Shown piece by piece: positions 18,615 through 27,939 of a DNA stretch of 64,000 nt; the first letter of the stretch is position 1, and the number at the start of each line of letters is the position of its first letter. Origin of the DNA: Candidatus Sumerlaeaceae bacterium (GTDB taxonomy: Bacteria; Sumerlaeota; Sumerlaeia; Sumerlaeales; Sumerlaeaceae); contig JAIBAT010000005.1 of NCBI GenBank assembly GCA_019695055.1, positions 1 to 64,000 on the forward strand, written 5' to 3'. Under the pieces are notes generated by a model, which did no database searches, had not been told where the DNA came from, and saw only the letters and a list, made by a program, of their open reading frames with translations. A program made the translations under genes and the position numbers.

Positions 18615-19607
18615 TTATTGCCCGAGGATGACAGGCAGTGCATCGCCCAATGTGTTCACTTCCGCGCGAAGCAGAGGCCGCACCCCGCTGGCTGCGATAT
18701 TTCCACCAGCCACTCCAATACACGAGAATCCGGCGAGTCGAACAGAAACCACTCCCGCACCGGAATCCTCCATCCCGATGATCCGGCTGCGCCTTCCATA
18801 CTCCAATCCAAGCCCCACGCGCGCCGTCTCGGCGTAAAGCCACGGATGAGGTTTGGGGGTAAGTTCACCCAACGTGCCCACCTGACCTTTCCGGATGGCA
18901 TGACCCGCGCTGATGATCGCGTCGTAAAACTCAAGAGGGTCTCCCATGTCGAGGGTCCTGAAGGCCGATAAGATCTCCGGCCAAGCCTTTTCAAGGAGCC
19001 CTGACGTCACAAGTCCGATTAGGATTCCGCGGCCTTTAAGTTCCAAAAGGAACTCTTTCAGGCCGGGCGTCGGCTTGAAGGCTCCCGGGCGGCCCCGTCC
19101 CGCCTCAATTTCGCGCAATTCATGGTGCGTTATATCAAAGTAGTGCTTCCGGGCTTCCTCCACGGTACGATCCGGGCAGTATTTGCTCACGCAATATTGC
19201 AAGTGCTCAGACACTGAATGCCCCGAGACATGAGGCAGGTCTGCCTGCTCCAACTGAAATTGGGGATTGTCGAGCAGCCTCGCCGTGGACTGCTCAATGA
19301 TCCAGATCCAGAATTCCTCGCTATGGACGCTTGTGCCGTCGAGATCCATCAGCACAGCCACGGCCGGTCCCTCAAAGTTGTCCTTTGCAAGGGGATAGTA
19401 AGCCGGATAGCCGAGGGCGGATTTGACATGCGCAAGAGTTCTGTCCTCAAACACGATAAACTCAACCTTGCGATCGAGGGGTGTCAGAATTGCCTGTACG
19501 CCATTGCGACCATTGCGCCAGGCTCCATTGGCTGCGGAGTCCAGTTCCACGAAATCGTTGATGGCATGAGCCGGAATCCTTCCCAGCCCCGGATACTCGG
19601 TGATCAA
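18615..19607 (-). CDS. HAD-superfamily hydrolase with an N-terminal extension
   Basis: About 330 residues from a TTG at 19607 with GAGGA about 6 nt before it; the longer frame from 19745 would overlap the preceding gene by 90 nt. HAD motif I is VLMDLDGTSVH (nucleophile and acid Asp, about residues 85-95), motif II is LVTSGL, motif III is the Lys in TPKPHPWLY, and motif IV is MEDSGAGV. The cap between motifs I and II is helical. About 80 residues in front of motif I (TEYPGLGRIPAHAIND and on) belong to no family I recognise. The enzyme probably dephosphorylates a sugar phosphate or similar metabolite. It sits between two GT39-like genes in one operon. Confidence 0.78.
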   Translation of the reverse strand: MITEYPGLGRIPAHAINDFVELDSAANGAWRNGRNGVQAILTPLDRKVEFIVFEDRTLAHVKSALGYPAYYPLAKDNFEGPAVAVLMDLDGTSVHSEEFWIWIIEQSTARLLDNPQFQLEQADLPHVSGHSVSEHLQYCVSKYCPDRTVEEARKHYFDITHHELREIEAGRGRPGAFKPTPGLKEFLLELKGRGILIGLVTSGLLEKAWPEILSAFRTLDMGDPLEFYDAIISAGHAIRKGQVGTLGELTPKPHPWLYAETARVGLGLEYGRRSRIIGMEDSGAGVVSVRLAGFSCIGVAGGNIAASGVRPLLRAEVNTLGDALPVILGQ

Positions 19608-19653
19608 GATTGTTCCTCGCTCTTCTGGCTCAGGATTTATCGTCGACGCCTGG

Positions 19654-21159
19654 TCATTGGCCCGGTTTGTAGCGGTACAGAAGGAGTGTGTCGGAAATTT
19701 CCCCGACACCAATCTTCTCCCCATCTCCGAGCATGTCGGCGGCAACCCTCAACGCCCTGGAATTGCCCCGCCCATAATGAAACAGCCACACACAATGCCA
19801 ATCCATAAACTTCTTAAAATCTTCGTATCGTTTGGTGTTTCGTTCCACCGACAGGTCAACACGGATTTCCGGATCATAGAGTTTGATGCCTTCTTCCAGG
19901 CCCACGGGAACAACAATCAACCCATCGCTCGGATGCATCGTCCTTCTTAGGTAAGCGACAGCTTCACGAAAAAGGGGAGTCGTCGTGACCTCAAGGGCAC
20001 CCCAAGCCCCGAGGATCAGTAAGCCCAGGCAGGCCAGAAGAAAGGCGCGAGAAGCAGTCTTTGACCTGATCGCAAAATCTCGAGCTGCCATGGAAATGAC
20101 GCCAGCCGTGACGACCGAAGCAGCTGGGAGCAACCCGGAGAAGTACCGGGCGGGGCCAATTACCCCACCGTGCGTGGCCTTTCGGAGCAGATACGAAACA
20201 GTCATAACCAAAAAAGGCAGTGCGAGAATTCGTAAGCCGCACCGGACTGCCGGCACCAACCGGGCACGATAAAACCATGTCGCTGCGAAAACTCCCAAAG
20301 CCGCAATCCAGGCCATGGGATAAACCACTTTCAGAAAATTCGGGGGGATAAAGTAGCCCCCGTACATGAAAACCCCGGTCATGAGTGCCGGCAGGTTTGA
20401 GGCGACATAAGTGGGTGATGTAGGCTGAATCTTCCGCTCAGTGCGCAGCATCTGGTGAAGCAGGCCCATCGGAATCATTGCCAGTGCTGCAAAGCCCAAG
20501 GCCGTGAACAAGGCGCGGGATTGTGCTGGATTCCGGTCCTTTTTTCGCAGTGCATCCCCAATCAGCCCGGGAAACAGGAACAAGCAGGCTGGCGACGTGA
20601 AGGCCATCGAAAGAGTCGCCAGATACAGGACAATAGTCCACCGGCGCGGGTTCGCTGCCTGCGGAATCTCGAGGTAGGCCCGAAGCACCCACACCGACTC
20701 CAGAATCAAAAGCGAGTACATCCGCGCCTCGACCGATTCGCGCACCACCATTCCATTAAGCGCAAAAACCGCCAGGGCGATACCGGCATCGGCCTTCCCA
20801 AGGGCAATCCGCGCCAGAGGCCAGAACGAAACACACGCCAGGACACCGAAAACAAGGGAAGGTCCCCGTAAGACCCATTCCGATGCCGGGCCGAAAAACG
20901 TAATCACCGACTTAAGGATCAGAAAATAGAGCGGAAAGTGTCCGGATTGGATCCGTTCCGAAAACATCGCCCCCCACGGCGCACTGACAGCGTGGAGGCT
21001 CAGCAACTCATCCACCCACAGGCCATTGCGCCTCATCGTCAGGGTAGCCCCTACGGCAAAGCAAAGGACCGCGGCCCAGCCAACGACGGTGGTTAGAACT
21101 GGGTGGAGGGTGCCACGACGCATATTTGCTGGTTCTCCGGGACCGGACGTGTCTGGCAT
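19654..21159 (-). CDS. GT39-like membrane glycosyltransferase, VDE/GHFPxYF subgroup
   Basis: About 501 residues from ATG 21159; the frame is open to 21396 but that would overlap the divergent aminotransferase gene, so the shorter start is preferred, with only a weak AGAAAAGA upstream. LWVDELLSLHAV and RIQSGHFPLYFLILKSV match the paralogues at 17136 and 25243. About eleven hydrophobic helices follow, and a soluble tail containing SDGLIVVPVGLEEGIKLYDP resembles the tail of the 25243 product. Probable polyprenyl-phosphate-sugar transferase of the inner membrane. First gene of a three-gene leftward operon. Confidence 0.73.
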   Translation of the reverse strand: MPDTSGPGEPANMRRGTLHPVLTTVVGWAAVLCFAVGATLTMRRNGLWVDELLSLHAVSAPWGAMFSERIQSGHFPLYFLILKSVITFFGPASEWVLRGPSLVFGVLACVSFWPLARIALGKADAGIALAVFALNGMVVRESVEARMYSLLILESVWVLRAYLEIPQAANPRRWTIVLYLATLSMAFTSPACLFLFPGLIGDALRKKDRNPAQSRALFTALGFAALAMIPMGLLHQMLRTERKIQPTSPTYVASNLPALMTGVFMYGGYFIPPNFLKVVYPMAWIAALGVFAATWFYRARLVPAVRCGLRILALPFLVMTVSYLLRKATHGGVIGPARYFSGLLPAASVVTAGVISMAARDFAIRSKTASRAFLLACLGLLILGAWGALEVTTTPLFREAVAYLRRTMHPSDGLIVVPVGLEEGIKLYDPEIRVDLSVERNTKRYEDFKKFMDWHCVWLFHYGRGNSRALRVAADMLGDGEKIGVGEISDTLLLYRYKPGQ

Positions 21160-21380
21160 GGGGATCTTTTCTGCTGTCAACGAGTCTGCTCTTCCGACGG
21201 GAAAGGAGTTAATCAGGCCGTTTGAATAGACCAAAAGCATGGTTTTTAGCCCAAAGATTGCTATAAAAACCCACTTGGTCTTATTCTTGCATCTGGGAAG
21301 TGTGTTTTCAAGATTAGCGCCGAAGATTCGAAATCGGTATTCAGGGTTTTTGAAGTCGGTGGTTAGGAAAGGTTTGTTTC

Positions 21381-22508
21381 GTGGGAAAAGTTCCATTTGT
21401 TGATTTGGGTCCGCAGTACACAGAATTAAAGGCTGAAACCGACGCCGCGATTGCCGAGGTCATTCGCACGACCGCCTTCATCAATGGTAAGCAAGTCGGA
21501 GAATTTGAAAAGGCCCTCGCCGAATCGGTTGGCACCAAGTACTGTGTCGGCGTGGCAAACGCCACCTCTGCCTTATGGGCAACCATGAAGGCTCTTGGCA
21601 TTGGCCCAGGCGACGAAGTTATCACAACTACCCACACCGCCGTTTGCACCACCGAGGCCATCGCCCTCAATGGCGCGAAAATTGTATTCTGTGACATCGA
21701 TCCCAGAACCTACCAGATTGATTTGGACCAGGTGGAAGCTAAAATCACTGCGCGAACCAAGCTGATTCTTCCCGTTCACCTCTATGGCATTCCCGTCAAC
21801 ATGCCGCGTCTGCTGGAAATCTCGCGCAAACACAACATCCCGATTCTTGAGGACTGCGCCCAAGCCCAAGGGGCCGAAGTCGGCGGCAAGCGCGTCGGCA
21901 GCATGGGAATAGCCGCCTGTTACTCGTTTTTTCCGTCCAAAAACCTCGGCGGCATGGGAGATGGTGGCGCGATGTGCACAAACGACGAGAAGAGCGCGAA
22001 ATTCGTTCGCATGTTTTGCAACCACGGCCGTCTCGACAAGTTTAACCACGAAATTGCCGGCTGCAACGAACGCCTCGACACCTTGCAAGCGGCAATTCTC
22101 AACGTACGCCTCAAGCGCCTCGACGCGTGGAACGCCCAGCGCCGTCGCGTTGCGACAATTTATTCCGAGGCCCTTTCGGAAGTTCCGCAGGTGGTTCTTC
22201 CGCAGGCCTACCCAGATACCACCCCGGTCTGGCATCTCTACGTCATACGTGCAAAGGACCGCGATGGGCTCGCCGCCTATCTCAAGGAGCAGGGAATTGG
22301 AACCGGATTGCATTACCCCCTGCCCCTGCACCTCCAGCCCAGCATGGCGTTCGACTACAGGAAGGGCGATTTCCCTGAAGCCGAGAAGGCCTGTTCGGAA
22401 ATGCTATCCATTCCCATGTACGGCCACATGACCGAAGACCAGGCTCTCGAGGTCTCCAAGGCGGTGGCCGCTTACTATGCCAAGTCGCCGGCGACAGTTT
22501 CAGCTTGA
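21381..22508 (+). CDS. DegT/DnrJ/EryC1/StrS family sugar aminotransferase
   Basis: 375 residues from a GTG with AGGAAAGG about 9 nt upstream. FVDLGPQY opens the family fold. ANATSALWATMKALG binds the cofactor phosphate, ILEDCAQAQGA has the pyridine Asp, and Lys187 in FFPSKNLGGMGDGGA is the PLP lysine. PVHLYG is also conserved. It converts a keto sugar nucleotide to an amino sugar. It is divergent from the GT39-like operon and leads a rightward set: GT2, TVP38, oxidoreductase, GT39-like, Fe-S reductase. The Gfo/Idh/MocA gene downstream could supply its keto substrate, as in WlbA/WlbC-type pathways. Confidence 0.92.
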   Translation: MGKVPFVDLGPQYTELKAETDAAIAEVIRTTAFINGKQVGEFEKALAESVGTKYCVGVANATSALWATMKALGIGPGDEVITTTHTAVCTTEAIALNGAKIVFCDIDPRTYQIDLDQVEAKITARTKLILPVHLYGIPVNMPRLLEISRKHNIPILEDCAQAQGAEVGGKRVGSMGIAACYSFFPSKNLGGMGDGGAMCTNDEKSAKFVRMFCNHGRLDKFNHEIAGCNERLDTLQAAILNVRLKRLDAWNAQRRRVATIYSEALSEVPQVVLPQAYPDTTPVWHLYVIRAKDRDGLAAYLKEQGIGTGLHYPLPLHLQPSMAFDYRKGDFPEAEKACSEMLSIPMYGHMTEDQALEVSKAVAAYYAKSPATVSA

Positions 22509-22562
22509 TAGACCACTAATATTACCAGCAATTGAACAGGATTTCGCATTGATTGTGCTGTA

Positions 22563-23399
22563 ATGAGTTGCGCCAAAGCTGTGGCGTGGTTGGCCTCCGT
22601 CCGGGTCGGCCAATTTCGATGGATGAGGAGAAAGGCAAAAGGGCAATCTGCCGTTTGTCTGCCTGAAAAAACCAAGTTGAGCGATACCCAAAACCCCGAA
22701 ATCTCCGTTGTTCTGCCTTGTTACAACGAGGTGGACAACATCGACGAGATGATTGCGCAGTTGTGCGCGGCCATTGACTCCACTGGGCGCACCTTCGAAA
22801 TTGTCTACGTTGACGACGCAAGCTCCGACGGCAGCTTCGAGAAGCTCCAGCAGTTGCAGAAAACCATGCCGTTCCTGGTTCCCGTTCGCCATAAGACCAA
22901 TTTCGGCGAGAGCGCTGCCTTTCTTACAGGATTTGAGCGCATCCGCGGCTCCATCGTCATCACCATGGACGCCGATCTCCAGAATGATCCCGCCGACATT
23001 CCTGCCATGCTTAGGCATCTCGAGGCACAGAACGCCGATGCAGTCTGCGGTATTCGTCGCAAGCGAATCGATTCCGGTTCCAAGAAGATCTCCTCCAGGG
23101 TTGCCAACGGTGTTCGCGGCTGGATTCTCGGTGACGGCATCCACGACGCGGGCTGCACCTACCGGGTCATGAAGCGGGCCGCCATCCAGCAACTCCCCGG
23201 ATTCCGTGCCCTGCATCGCTTCATGCCAACCATCATGAAGTGGCACGGGTTCAAGGTTGTGGAGATGGAAATCAATCATCGCGCCCGCACCGCCGGTGTA
23301 TCAAAGTATGGAATCGGCAACCGCTTGTGGGTGGGTATTTACGACATGTTTGCCATGCGCTGGTACAAGCGCCGGTTCTTCCCTCCGAACCGGGTATAG
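22563..23399 (+). CDS. GT2 glycosyltransferase, polyprenyl-phosphate sugar synthase (GtrB/DPM-like)
   Basis: Up to 278 residues; the start is uncertain. The ATG at 22563 has no ribosome-binding site, and the conserved fold begins only at ISVVLPCYNEVDNI (about residue 47), so the ATG at 22623 or the TTG at 22677 may be real. IVYVDDASSDGS and MDADLQNDP supply the nucleotide and DXD metal sites; GCTYRVMKR and the C-terminal HRARTAGVSKYG are typical of undecaprenyl-phosphate sugar synthases. No C-terminal membrane pair is present, unlike GtrB. Probably charges the lipid carrier for the GT39-like enzymes. Confidence 0.88.
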   Translation: MSCAKAVAWLASVRVGQFRWMRRKAKGQSAVCLPEKTKLSDTQNPEISVVLPCYNEVDNIDEMIAQLCAAIDSTGRTFEIVYVDDASSDGSFEKLQQLQKTMPFLVPVRHKTNFGESAAFLTGFERIRGSIVITMDADLQNDPADIPAMLRHLEAQNADAVCGIRRKRIDSGSKKISSRVANGVRGWILGDGIHDAGCTYRVMKRAAIQQLPGFRALHRFMPTIMKWHGFKVVEMEINHRARTAGVSKYGIGNRLWVGIYDMFAMRWYKRRFFPPNRV

Positions 23400-23470
23400 C
23401 TTTCGGAAAGCAGTCTCCCATTGACCAACCACCAGCTAGAACGTCCCGATAGCCGCGCGGAATAGATTCC

Positions 23471-24223
23471 TTGAACGAACAGGAAAAGAATAGAAAGAAG
23501 CTGAAGGGCGACATCCTGAGGATCGTCGTTCTGGTGGCTGTGTTTGGCGCAGTTGCCTGGGTTCTCAGCACACAATTCGTCCGCGACCGCGTCTTTAATG
23601 TCGAGCGGCTGCGCGGCGATCTGGACAATCTCGGGTGGTACGGAGACCTGATGTTCGTGGGGGCGGCAAGTGTCCTTACCGGCATCGGAATGCCCCGACT
23701 TTGGATTTGCGTTGCGGCTGGGGGGCTGTTCGGTGCGGTGGAAGGAATTACCATTGGCTACCTCTCCAGCCTTCTTGGTGCCACCCTGAATTTCTATGTC
23801 GGCCGCTGGCTTATCCGCGGGCCCGTAAAGCGCCGCATGCCATCGCGCATGAAAAAGTGGTACACACGCTTCAATGAAAATGGATTCCGGTGGACCCTCT
23901 ACCTCCGGCTGTTTCCATTAAGCAACGCAACCGTGACCAATCTTATTTGCGGTGTCTCCCTCATGGGGTTTGCCGCCTTCATCGCGGCCACCGCCATCGG
24001 CTATCTTCCCCTCACTGTAGTCTTCTCCATATTTGGCAGTGCCGCCGCCAAGAAGAGTGGTTTGCAACTTGCCATCGCAGCGGGGATTCTCGCCGTCGTG
24101 ATACTCGCGGAGCGGTTCTACAGCAAAATGAAGCGACCCGATGGCGCAGAGGGTGAAGAGGACGATGTACCGACTCTCACTGGCGCAGACGGGGAGGACG
24201 AATCCAGTGGCGCCGCTGGATAA
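23471..24223 (+). CDS. TVP38/TMEM64 family (VTT/DedA-like) membrane protein
   Basis: 250 residues from a TTG start. An N-terminal helix (IVVLVAVFGAVAWVL) precedes the VTT domain: GIGMPRLWICVAAGGLFGA, then the re-entrant region LGATLNFYVGRWLIRG, and LRLFPLSNATVTNLICGV with the conserved Arg-Leu-x-Pro-x-x-Asn pattern. The C-terminus is acidic (about 30 residues, Asp/Glu/Gly-rich). DedA and VTT proteins flip or recycle phospholipids and undecaprenyl phosphate; that would suit a locus of polyprenyl-phosphate sugar enzymes, but the role here is inference. Confidence 0.85.
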   Translation: MNEQEKNRKKLKGDILRIVVLVAVFGAVAWVLSTQFVRDRVFNVERLRGDLDNLGWYGDLMFVGAASVLTGIGMPRLWICVAAGGLFGAVEGITIGYLSSLLGATLNFYVGRWLIRGPVKRRMPSRMKKWYTRFNENGFRWTLYLRLFPLSNATVTNLICGVSLMGFAAFIAATAIGYLPLTVVFSIFGSAAAKKSGLQLAIAAGILAVVILAERFYSKMKRPDGAEGEEDDVPTLTGADGEDESSGAAG

Positions 24224-24256
24224 GTGGTTTAACAACTCTGTCAGGAGATGTTCTGG

Positions 24257-25243
24257 ATGAGCATTAAGGACAAACCGGTGGGATTCGCGATCATCGGATG
24301 CGGAATGATGGGTCAGCGCCACGTCGAGATTCTGCGGGCCACGCCTGGGGCTGGTGTGGTCTGCGTATTCGATCGCTCACAGGAAAACGCGCGCAAGTTT
24401 GCGGGCGATGCGAAGGTGGCAGCCACTTACGAGGAAGTGCTTCGCCAGCCCGGGGTCGATGCCGTTGTCATCGGGTTGCCCAGTGGTCTCCACGCCGAGT
24501 TTGGAATCAAAGCTGCCCAGGCTGGCAAACACGTCGTTACAGAGAAGCCCATTGATATTGAACCTTCAGCCGGCCAGCGCCTTGCAGCAGCATGCGAAGA
24601 GGCCGGGGTCGTGTGTGCCGTCATCAGTCAGAATCGCTTTGCCGACGGCACCGCCGCTCTCAAGGCGGCCTTGGACCGGGGCGATCTCGGAAAGCCCGTC
24701 CTCGCCCGTGCCAGCGTGAAATGGTTTCGTCATGACCAGTATTACACGGGTAGCGACTGGCGCGGCACCATCCGCGGAGAAGGCGGGGGAGTGCTGATGA
24801 ACCAGGCCATCCACAATATGGATCTCATGTGCTGGCTGCTGGGGCCTCCAGTCTCTGTAAAGGGCCTGATTCGCTCTAATCGCGAAGTCATGGAAACCGA
24901 GGACGTGGGTATTGCCGCCATGGAGTTTCCCAACGGTGTATTGGCAACTTTCGAGGCCTCCACAAGCACGTTCCCTGGTTTTGAAGAGCGCATTGAGGTC
25001 CATTCACAGATTGCATCCTGTATCGTTGAAAAGGGACAGATTGTTTACTGGAAGCATGCGGAAGACAAGCCACAGCCTATTCCTCCTTCCTTTGAGCCTC
25101 CAACACCGGGCCTCAGCGCCAAGTATGAGCTGTTTCAGAGGCAATACCGCAACATTCTTGCCGCCATTGCCGGCACTGAGCCGCTCGCTGTAACCCCCCA
25201 GCAGGCCATCGACGTTCTCGTGGCTACAAAAGCCATTTACTAA
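24257..25243 (+). CDS. Gfo/Idh/MocA family NAD(P)-dependent oxidoreductase
   Basis: 328 residues. Start fixed at ATG 24257 because AGGAG lies 9 nt upstream; the ATG at 24248 touches that site and cannot use it. The Rossmann motif FAIIGCGMMGQRH is at the N-terminus, the catalytic-lysine motif is EKPIDI, and the C-terminal domain begins near VISQNRFADG with HNMDLMCWLLG following. Enzymes of the family oxidise or reduce sugars or sugar nucleotides, for instance UDP-sugar 3-dehydrogenases that feed DegT aminotransferases. Its stop overlaps the next ATG by one base (TAATG). Confidence 0.92.
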   Translation: MSIKDKPVGFAIIGCGMMGQRHVEILRATPGAGVVCVFDRSQENARKFAGDAKVAATYEEVLRQPGVDAVVIGLPSGLHAEFGIKAAQAGKHVVTEKPIDIEPSAGQRLAAACEEAGVVCAVISQNRFADGTAALKAALDRGDLGKPVLARASVKWFRHDQYYTGSDWRGTIRGEGGGVLMNQAIHNMDLMCWLLGPPVSVKGLIRSNREVMETEDVGIAAMEFPNGVLATFEASTSTFPGFEERIEVHSQIASCIVEKGQIVYWKHAEDKPQPIPPSFEPPTPGLSAKYELFQRQYRNILAAIAGTEPLAVTPQQAIDVLVATKAIY

Positions 25244-26742
25244 TGCGGGACTCGCGCAAACCAGCGTCCATTGCGGTATCTCTTGTACTGGCCGCAGGCG
25301 CTGTGGTGGCGGCCATCGCGATGGTCCTTTGGAACCTGACCCGCAATGGGTTGTGGGTGGATGAGATGTACTCCCTTCACGCAATCGAGATGCCATTTCG
25401 CGAGATGTGCATGTACCGCATCCAGCGTGGCCATTTCCCGACCTATTTCCTGATGCTTAAGGGCGTCGTGGAGGCCATGGGCGGACCAACGGAGGTTTCC
25501 CTCCGGGTCCTGTCTGTGGTGTGTTGGGTGCTGGGCATTGGTTTGTTTATTCCCCTCGCGTTTCGTATGCTGGAGCGCCACGCGGCGCTGATAGCTATAA
25601 CGCTTTTCTCACTCAACGGACTTGCACTGCGCCAGGCGGTGGAGGCTCGAATGTACACGCTCGTACTCCTTCTCGCAGTACTGCTGGCCCATGCCTACTT
25701 GCGTCTCGTTGCCGGTGAGGTTCGACGGCGATGGAATGTCGCACTTATTGTTTTTTCCGTTTTCGGATTGTGGGTCTCCGCGTCCTTCTTCCTGTTACTG
25801 TTGGCCCTCCTTTACGATGCCTGGCGCCGCAGACGAGAGAATTTCGGACTACTCAAGTGGATGATTTGGTCAGTACTGATAGCTGCAGCCACTCTTCTTC
25901 CGCTGGCGGTGCTCCACGTCAGCACAGCGCGCCAGAATGAAATTGCGGGGACCAAGGCCTACAACATTCTTGTCCATTTGGTGACTTTTGTCACCGGCGT
26001 GGCGGGAAACGACGATTACTATGAGTCCAATACGCTGCTCTTTTGGGAACAGTGCATCGGAGGTGTTCTGGCCGTAAGCCTTCTCGCGGCTCTTTGGCAG
26101 CGCCGACGTGGGTTGCTGCCGGTGGAAGCCGCATGTAGCCGCATACTGCTATTCCCGATCATTCTGATGTTTGTTTCCTGGCTTGCGGACCAGATTACCG
26201 GCCTCCATCTGTCCCTGCTCGGTCCTGGGCGTTACCTCATGGGCCTTGCTCCGTTTGGTGCACTGCTGGCCGGGGCTCTCATTGCCGGCAATCTCCCCAC
26301 GGTTTCGGTCAGCATTTGCCATGTTCTTGTAACGGCCTTTCTGGCCTTTGCGGGCTCCACAATCCTAACGATCCAAACAGAACCTTTCCGCGAAATGCTG
26401 GCCCGATTGAAGACCGACTACGAGCCGGGCGACGGCCTCATCGTGGTGCCGGGGGAAATTGTGGAGGGAGTTTCGCTTTACCTGCCCAATGCTCACATTG
26501 ATGCGGCTTTCTCACGGTGGCAGGGCGACAATGCACAAATGGAACAGGACCTAAACGCCCTGAAAAGCCGAAGAACGGTTTGGCTGATATGGTATCGCGG
26601 CGGTGAATCTCAGGCCATGAAAGTGGCGGAGCAGATTCTCGGTCCGGCCCAGTCCAGCAGCCTCAGCAAGAAATACGGGAAAATGCGCTTCTTCCGATTT
26701 GACCCGCTGGAACACAAACCGGAAAAGGACGGTGCCACATGA
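25243..26742 (+). CDS. GT39-like membrane glycosyltransferase, VDE/GHFPxYF subgroup
   Basis: 499 residues; TAATG overlap with the oxidoreductase implies coupled translation. LWVDEMYSLHAIEMPF and RIQRGHFPTYFLMLKGV are shared with the paralogues at 17136 and 19654. About ten helices follow. The soluble tail has GDGLIVVPGEIVEGVSLYLP, which mirrors the tail of the 19654 product. The Asp-Glu pair in the first outer loop is the likely active site for transfer from a polyprenyl-phosphate sugar. Acceptor unknown. Confidence 0.75.
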   Translation: MRDSRKPASIAVSLVLAAGAVVAAIAMVLWNLTRNGLWVDEMYSLHAIEMPFREMCMYRIQRGHFPTYFLMLKGVVEAMGGPTEVSLRVLSVVCWVLGIGLFIPLAFRMLERHAALIAITLFSLNGLALRQAVEARMYTLVLLLAVLLAHAYLRLVAGEVRRRWNVALIVFSVFGLWVSASFFLLLLALLYDAWRRRRENFGLLKWMIWSVLIAAATLLPLAVLHVSTARQNEIAGTKAYNILVHLVTFVTGVAGNDDYYESNTLLFWEQCIGGVLAVSLLAALWQRRRGLLPVEAACSRILLFPIILMFVSWLADQITGLHLSLLGPGRYLMGLAPFGALLAGALIAGNLPTVSVSICHVLVTAFLAFAGSTILTIQTEPFREMLARLKTDYEPGDGLIVVPGEIVEGVSLYLPNAHIDAAFSRWQGDNAQMEQDLNALKSRRTVWLIWYRGGESQAMKVAEQILGPAQSSSLSKKYGKMRFFRFDPLEHKPEKDGAT

Positions 26743-27878
26743 GATTCCGCCGCTTTGGGAAAACAGGCCTGACGACAAGCACCTTTACCATGGGTGGCAT
26801 GCGCTTTCTGCCGCCGCGTGTAAACGAGGAACAGATGGCCGCCGTGGTGCAGCGTGGCCTCGACCTGGGGATCAATCACATCGAAACCGCTCGCGGGTAT
26901 GGACCCAGCGAGGAGCTCCTGGGCAAGATCATGCACACGCTGCCGCGCGAGGAACTCATCATCACCACGAAGATCGCCCCTACCGACACCGAGGAGGAAA
27001 TGTGGCGCTTCATCAATGAGTCCCTGGAACGCATGAAGGTGTCCTGCATTGATAACTTTGACTACCACGGCATCAACACGTGGGAGATTCTCGAGAAGTA
27101 CAAGCGGCCCGATGGCTGCCGACGCGCGGTCGAGCGGGCACGAAACCAAGGGCTTATTCGCCACGTTGGGTTCTCCACCCATGGCCCCCTTGAGGTCATT
27201 ATGGCGACTATCAACACGGAGGAGTTCGAGAGCGTTAACCTCCATTACTACTATTTCAACCAGCGCAACCGACCTGCCGTTGATCGTGCCGCGGAATTGG
27301 ATATGGGCGTCTTCATTATCTCGCCGGCCGACAAGGGCGGACAGCTCTTCAATCCGCCCGCAAGACTTATGGAGCTGACCCGCCCCTTGCACCCGCTTGT
27401 CTTTAATGCCCGTTGGCTTCTGGGCCTTCACCCGCACGTTCACACCCTCTCCTTCGGGCCAAGCTTTGTGGAGGAATTCGAGCCGCACCTGCCGGCTTTC
27501 GACGACGACGCGCCATTTCGCCCTGAGGAACAGGAAATCCTGAATCGCCTGGACCGACAGTGGGCAATTCTCGGGGCGGAGAAATGCACTTTCTGCTGGG
27601 ATTGCCTTCCGTGCCCGGAAACGATTAATATTCCAGAAGTGTTGCGCCTGCGAAATCTGGCAGTCGCCTTCGATATGACGGATTTTGGGAAATACCGTTA
27701 TAAGATGTTCGAGGCAGCCGGCCACTGGTTTCCCGGAAACAAAGCCGACAAGTGCACCAAATGCGGCGACTGTTTGCCCCGCTGCCCTGAGAAGCTCGAT
27801 ATCCCCAAGCTGCTCTTCGATACCCACGATCGCCTATCAACCGAGGAAGTCGGCAAGAGACTCTTCGATAAGGAATAG
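26739..27878 (+). CDS. Aldo/keto reductase with C-terminal ferredoxin-like Fe-S domain
   Basis: 379 residues; ATG overlaps the previous stop by 4 nt. The barrel starts MRFRRFGKTGLTTSTFTMGGM; the tetrad region reads IETARGYGPSE (Glu where many members have Asp), TTKIAP (Lys) and DYHGIN (His). The C-terminal part carries two Cys clusters: CTFCWDCLPCP at 283-293 and CTKCGDCLPRCP at 339-350, enough for one or two 4Fe-4S clusters. This combined architecture is a known AKR subfamily of unassigned substrate. Last gene of the overlapping run 24257-27878. Confidence 0.9.
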   Translation: MRFRRFGKTGLTTSTFTMGGMRFLPPRVNEEQMAAVVQRGLDLGINHIETARGYGPSEELLGKIMHTLPREELIITTKIAPTDTEEEMWRFINESLERMKVSCIDNFDYHGINTWEILEKYKRPDGCRRAVERARNQGLIRHVGFSTHGPLEVIMATINTEEFESVNLHYYYFNQRNRPAVDRAAELDMGVFIISPADKGGQLFNPPARLMELTRPLHPLVFNARWLLGLHPHVHTLSFGPSFVEEFEPHLPAFDDDAPFRPEEQEILNRLDRQWAILGAEKCTFCWDCLPCPETINIPEVLRLRNLAVAFDMTDFGKYRYKMFEAAGHWFPGNKADKCTKCGDCLPRCPEKLDIPKLLFDTHDRLSTEEVGKRLFDKE

Positions 27879-27939
27879 CCCCTATTTTCCTGTCACTTTG
27901 CTGTTAACACCGCCTTTCGGCTGTGGCAGGTGGTCAGTC

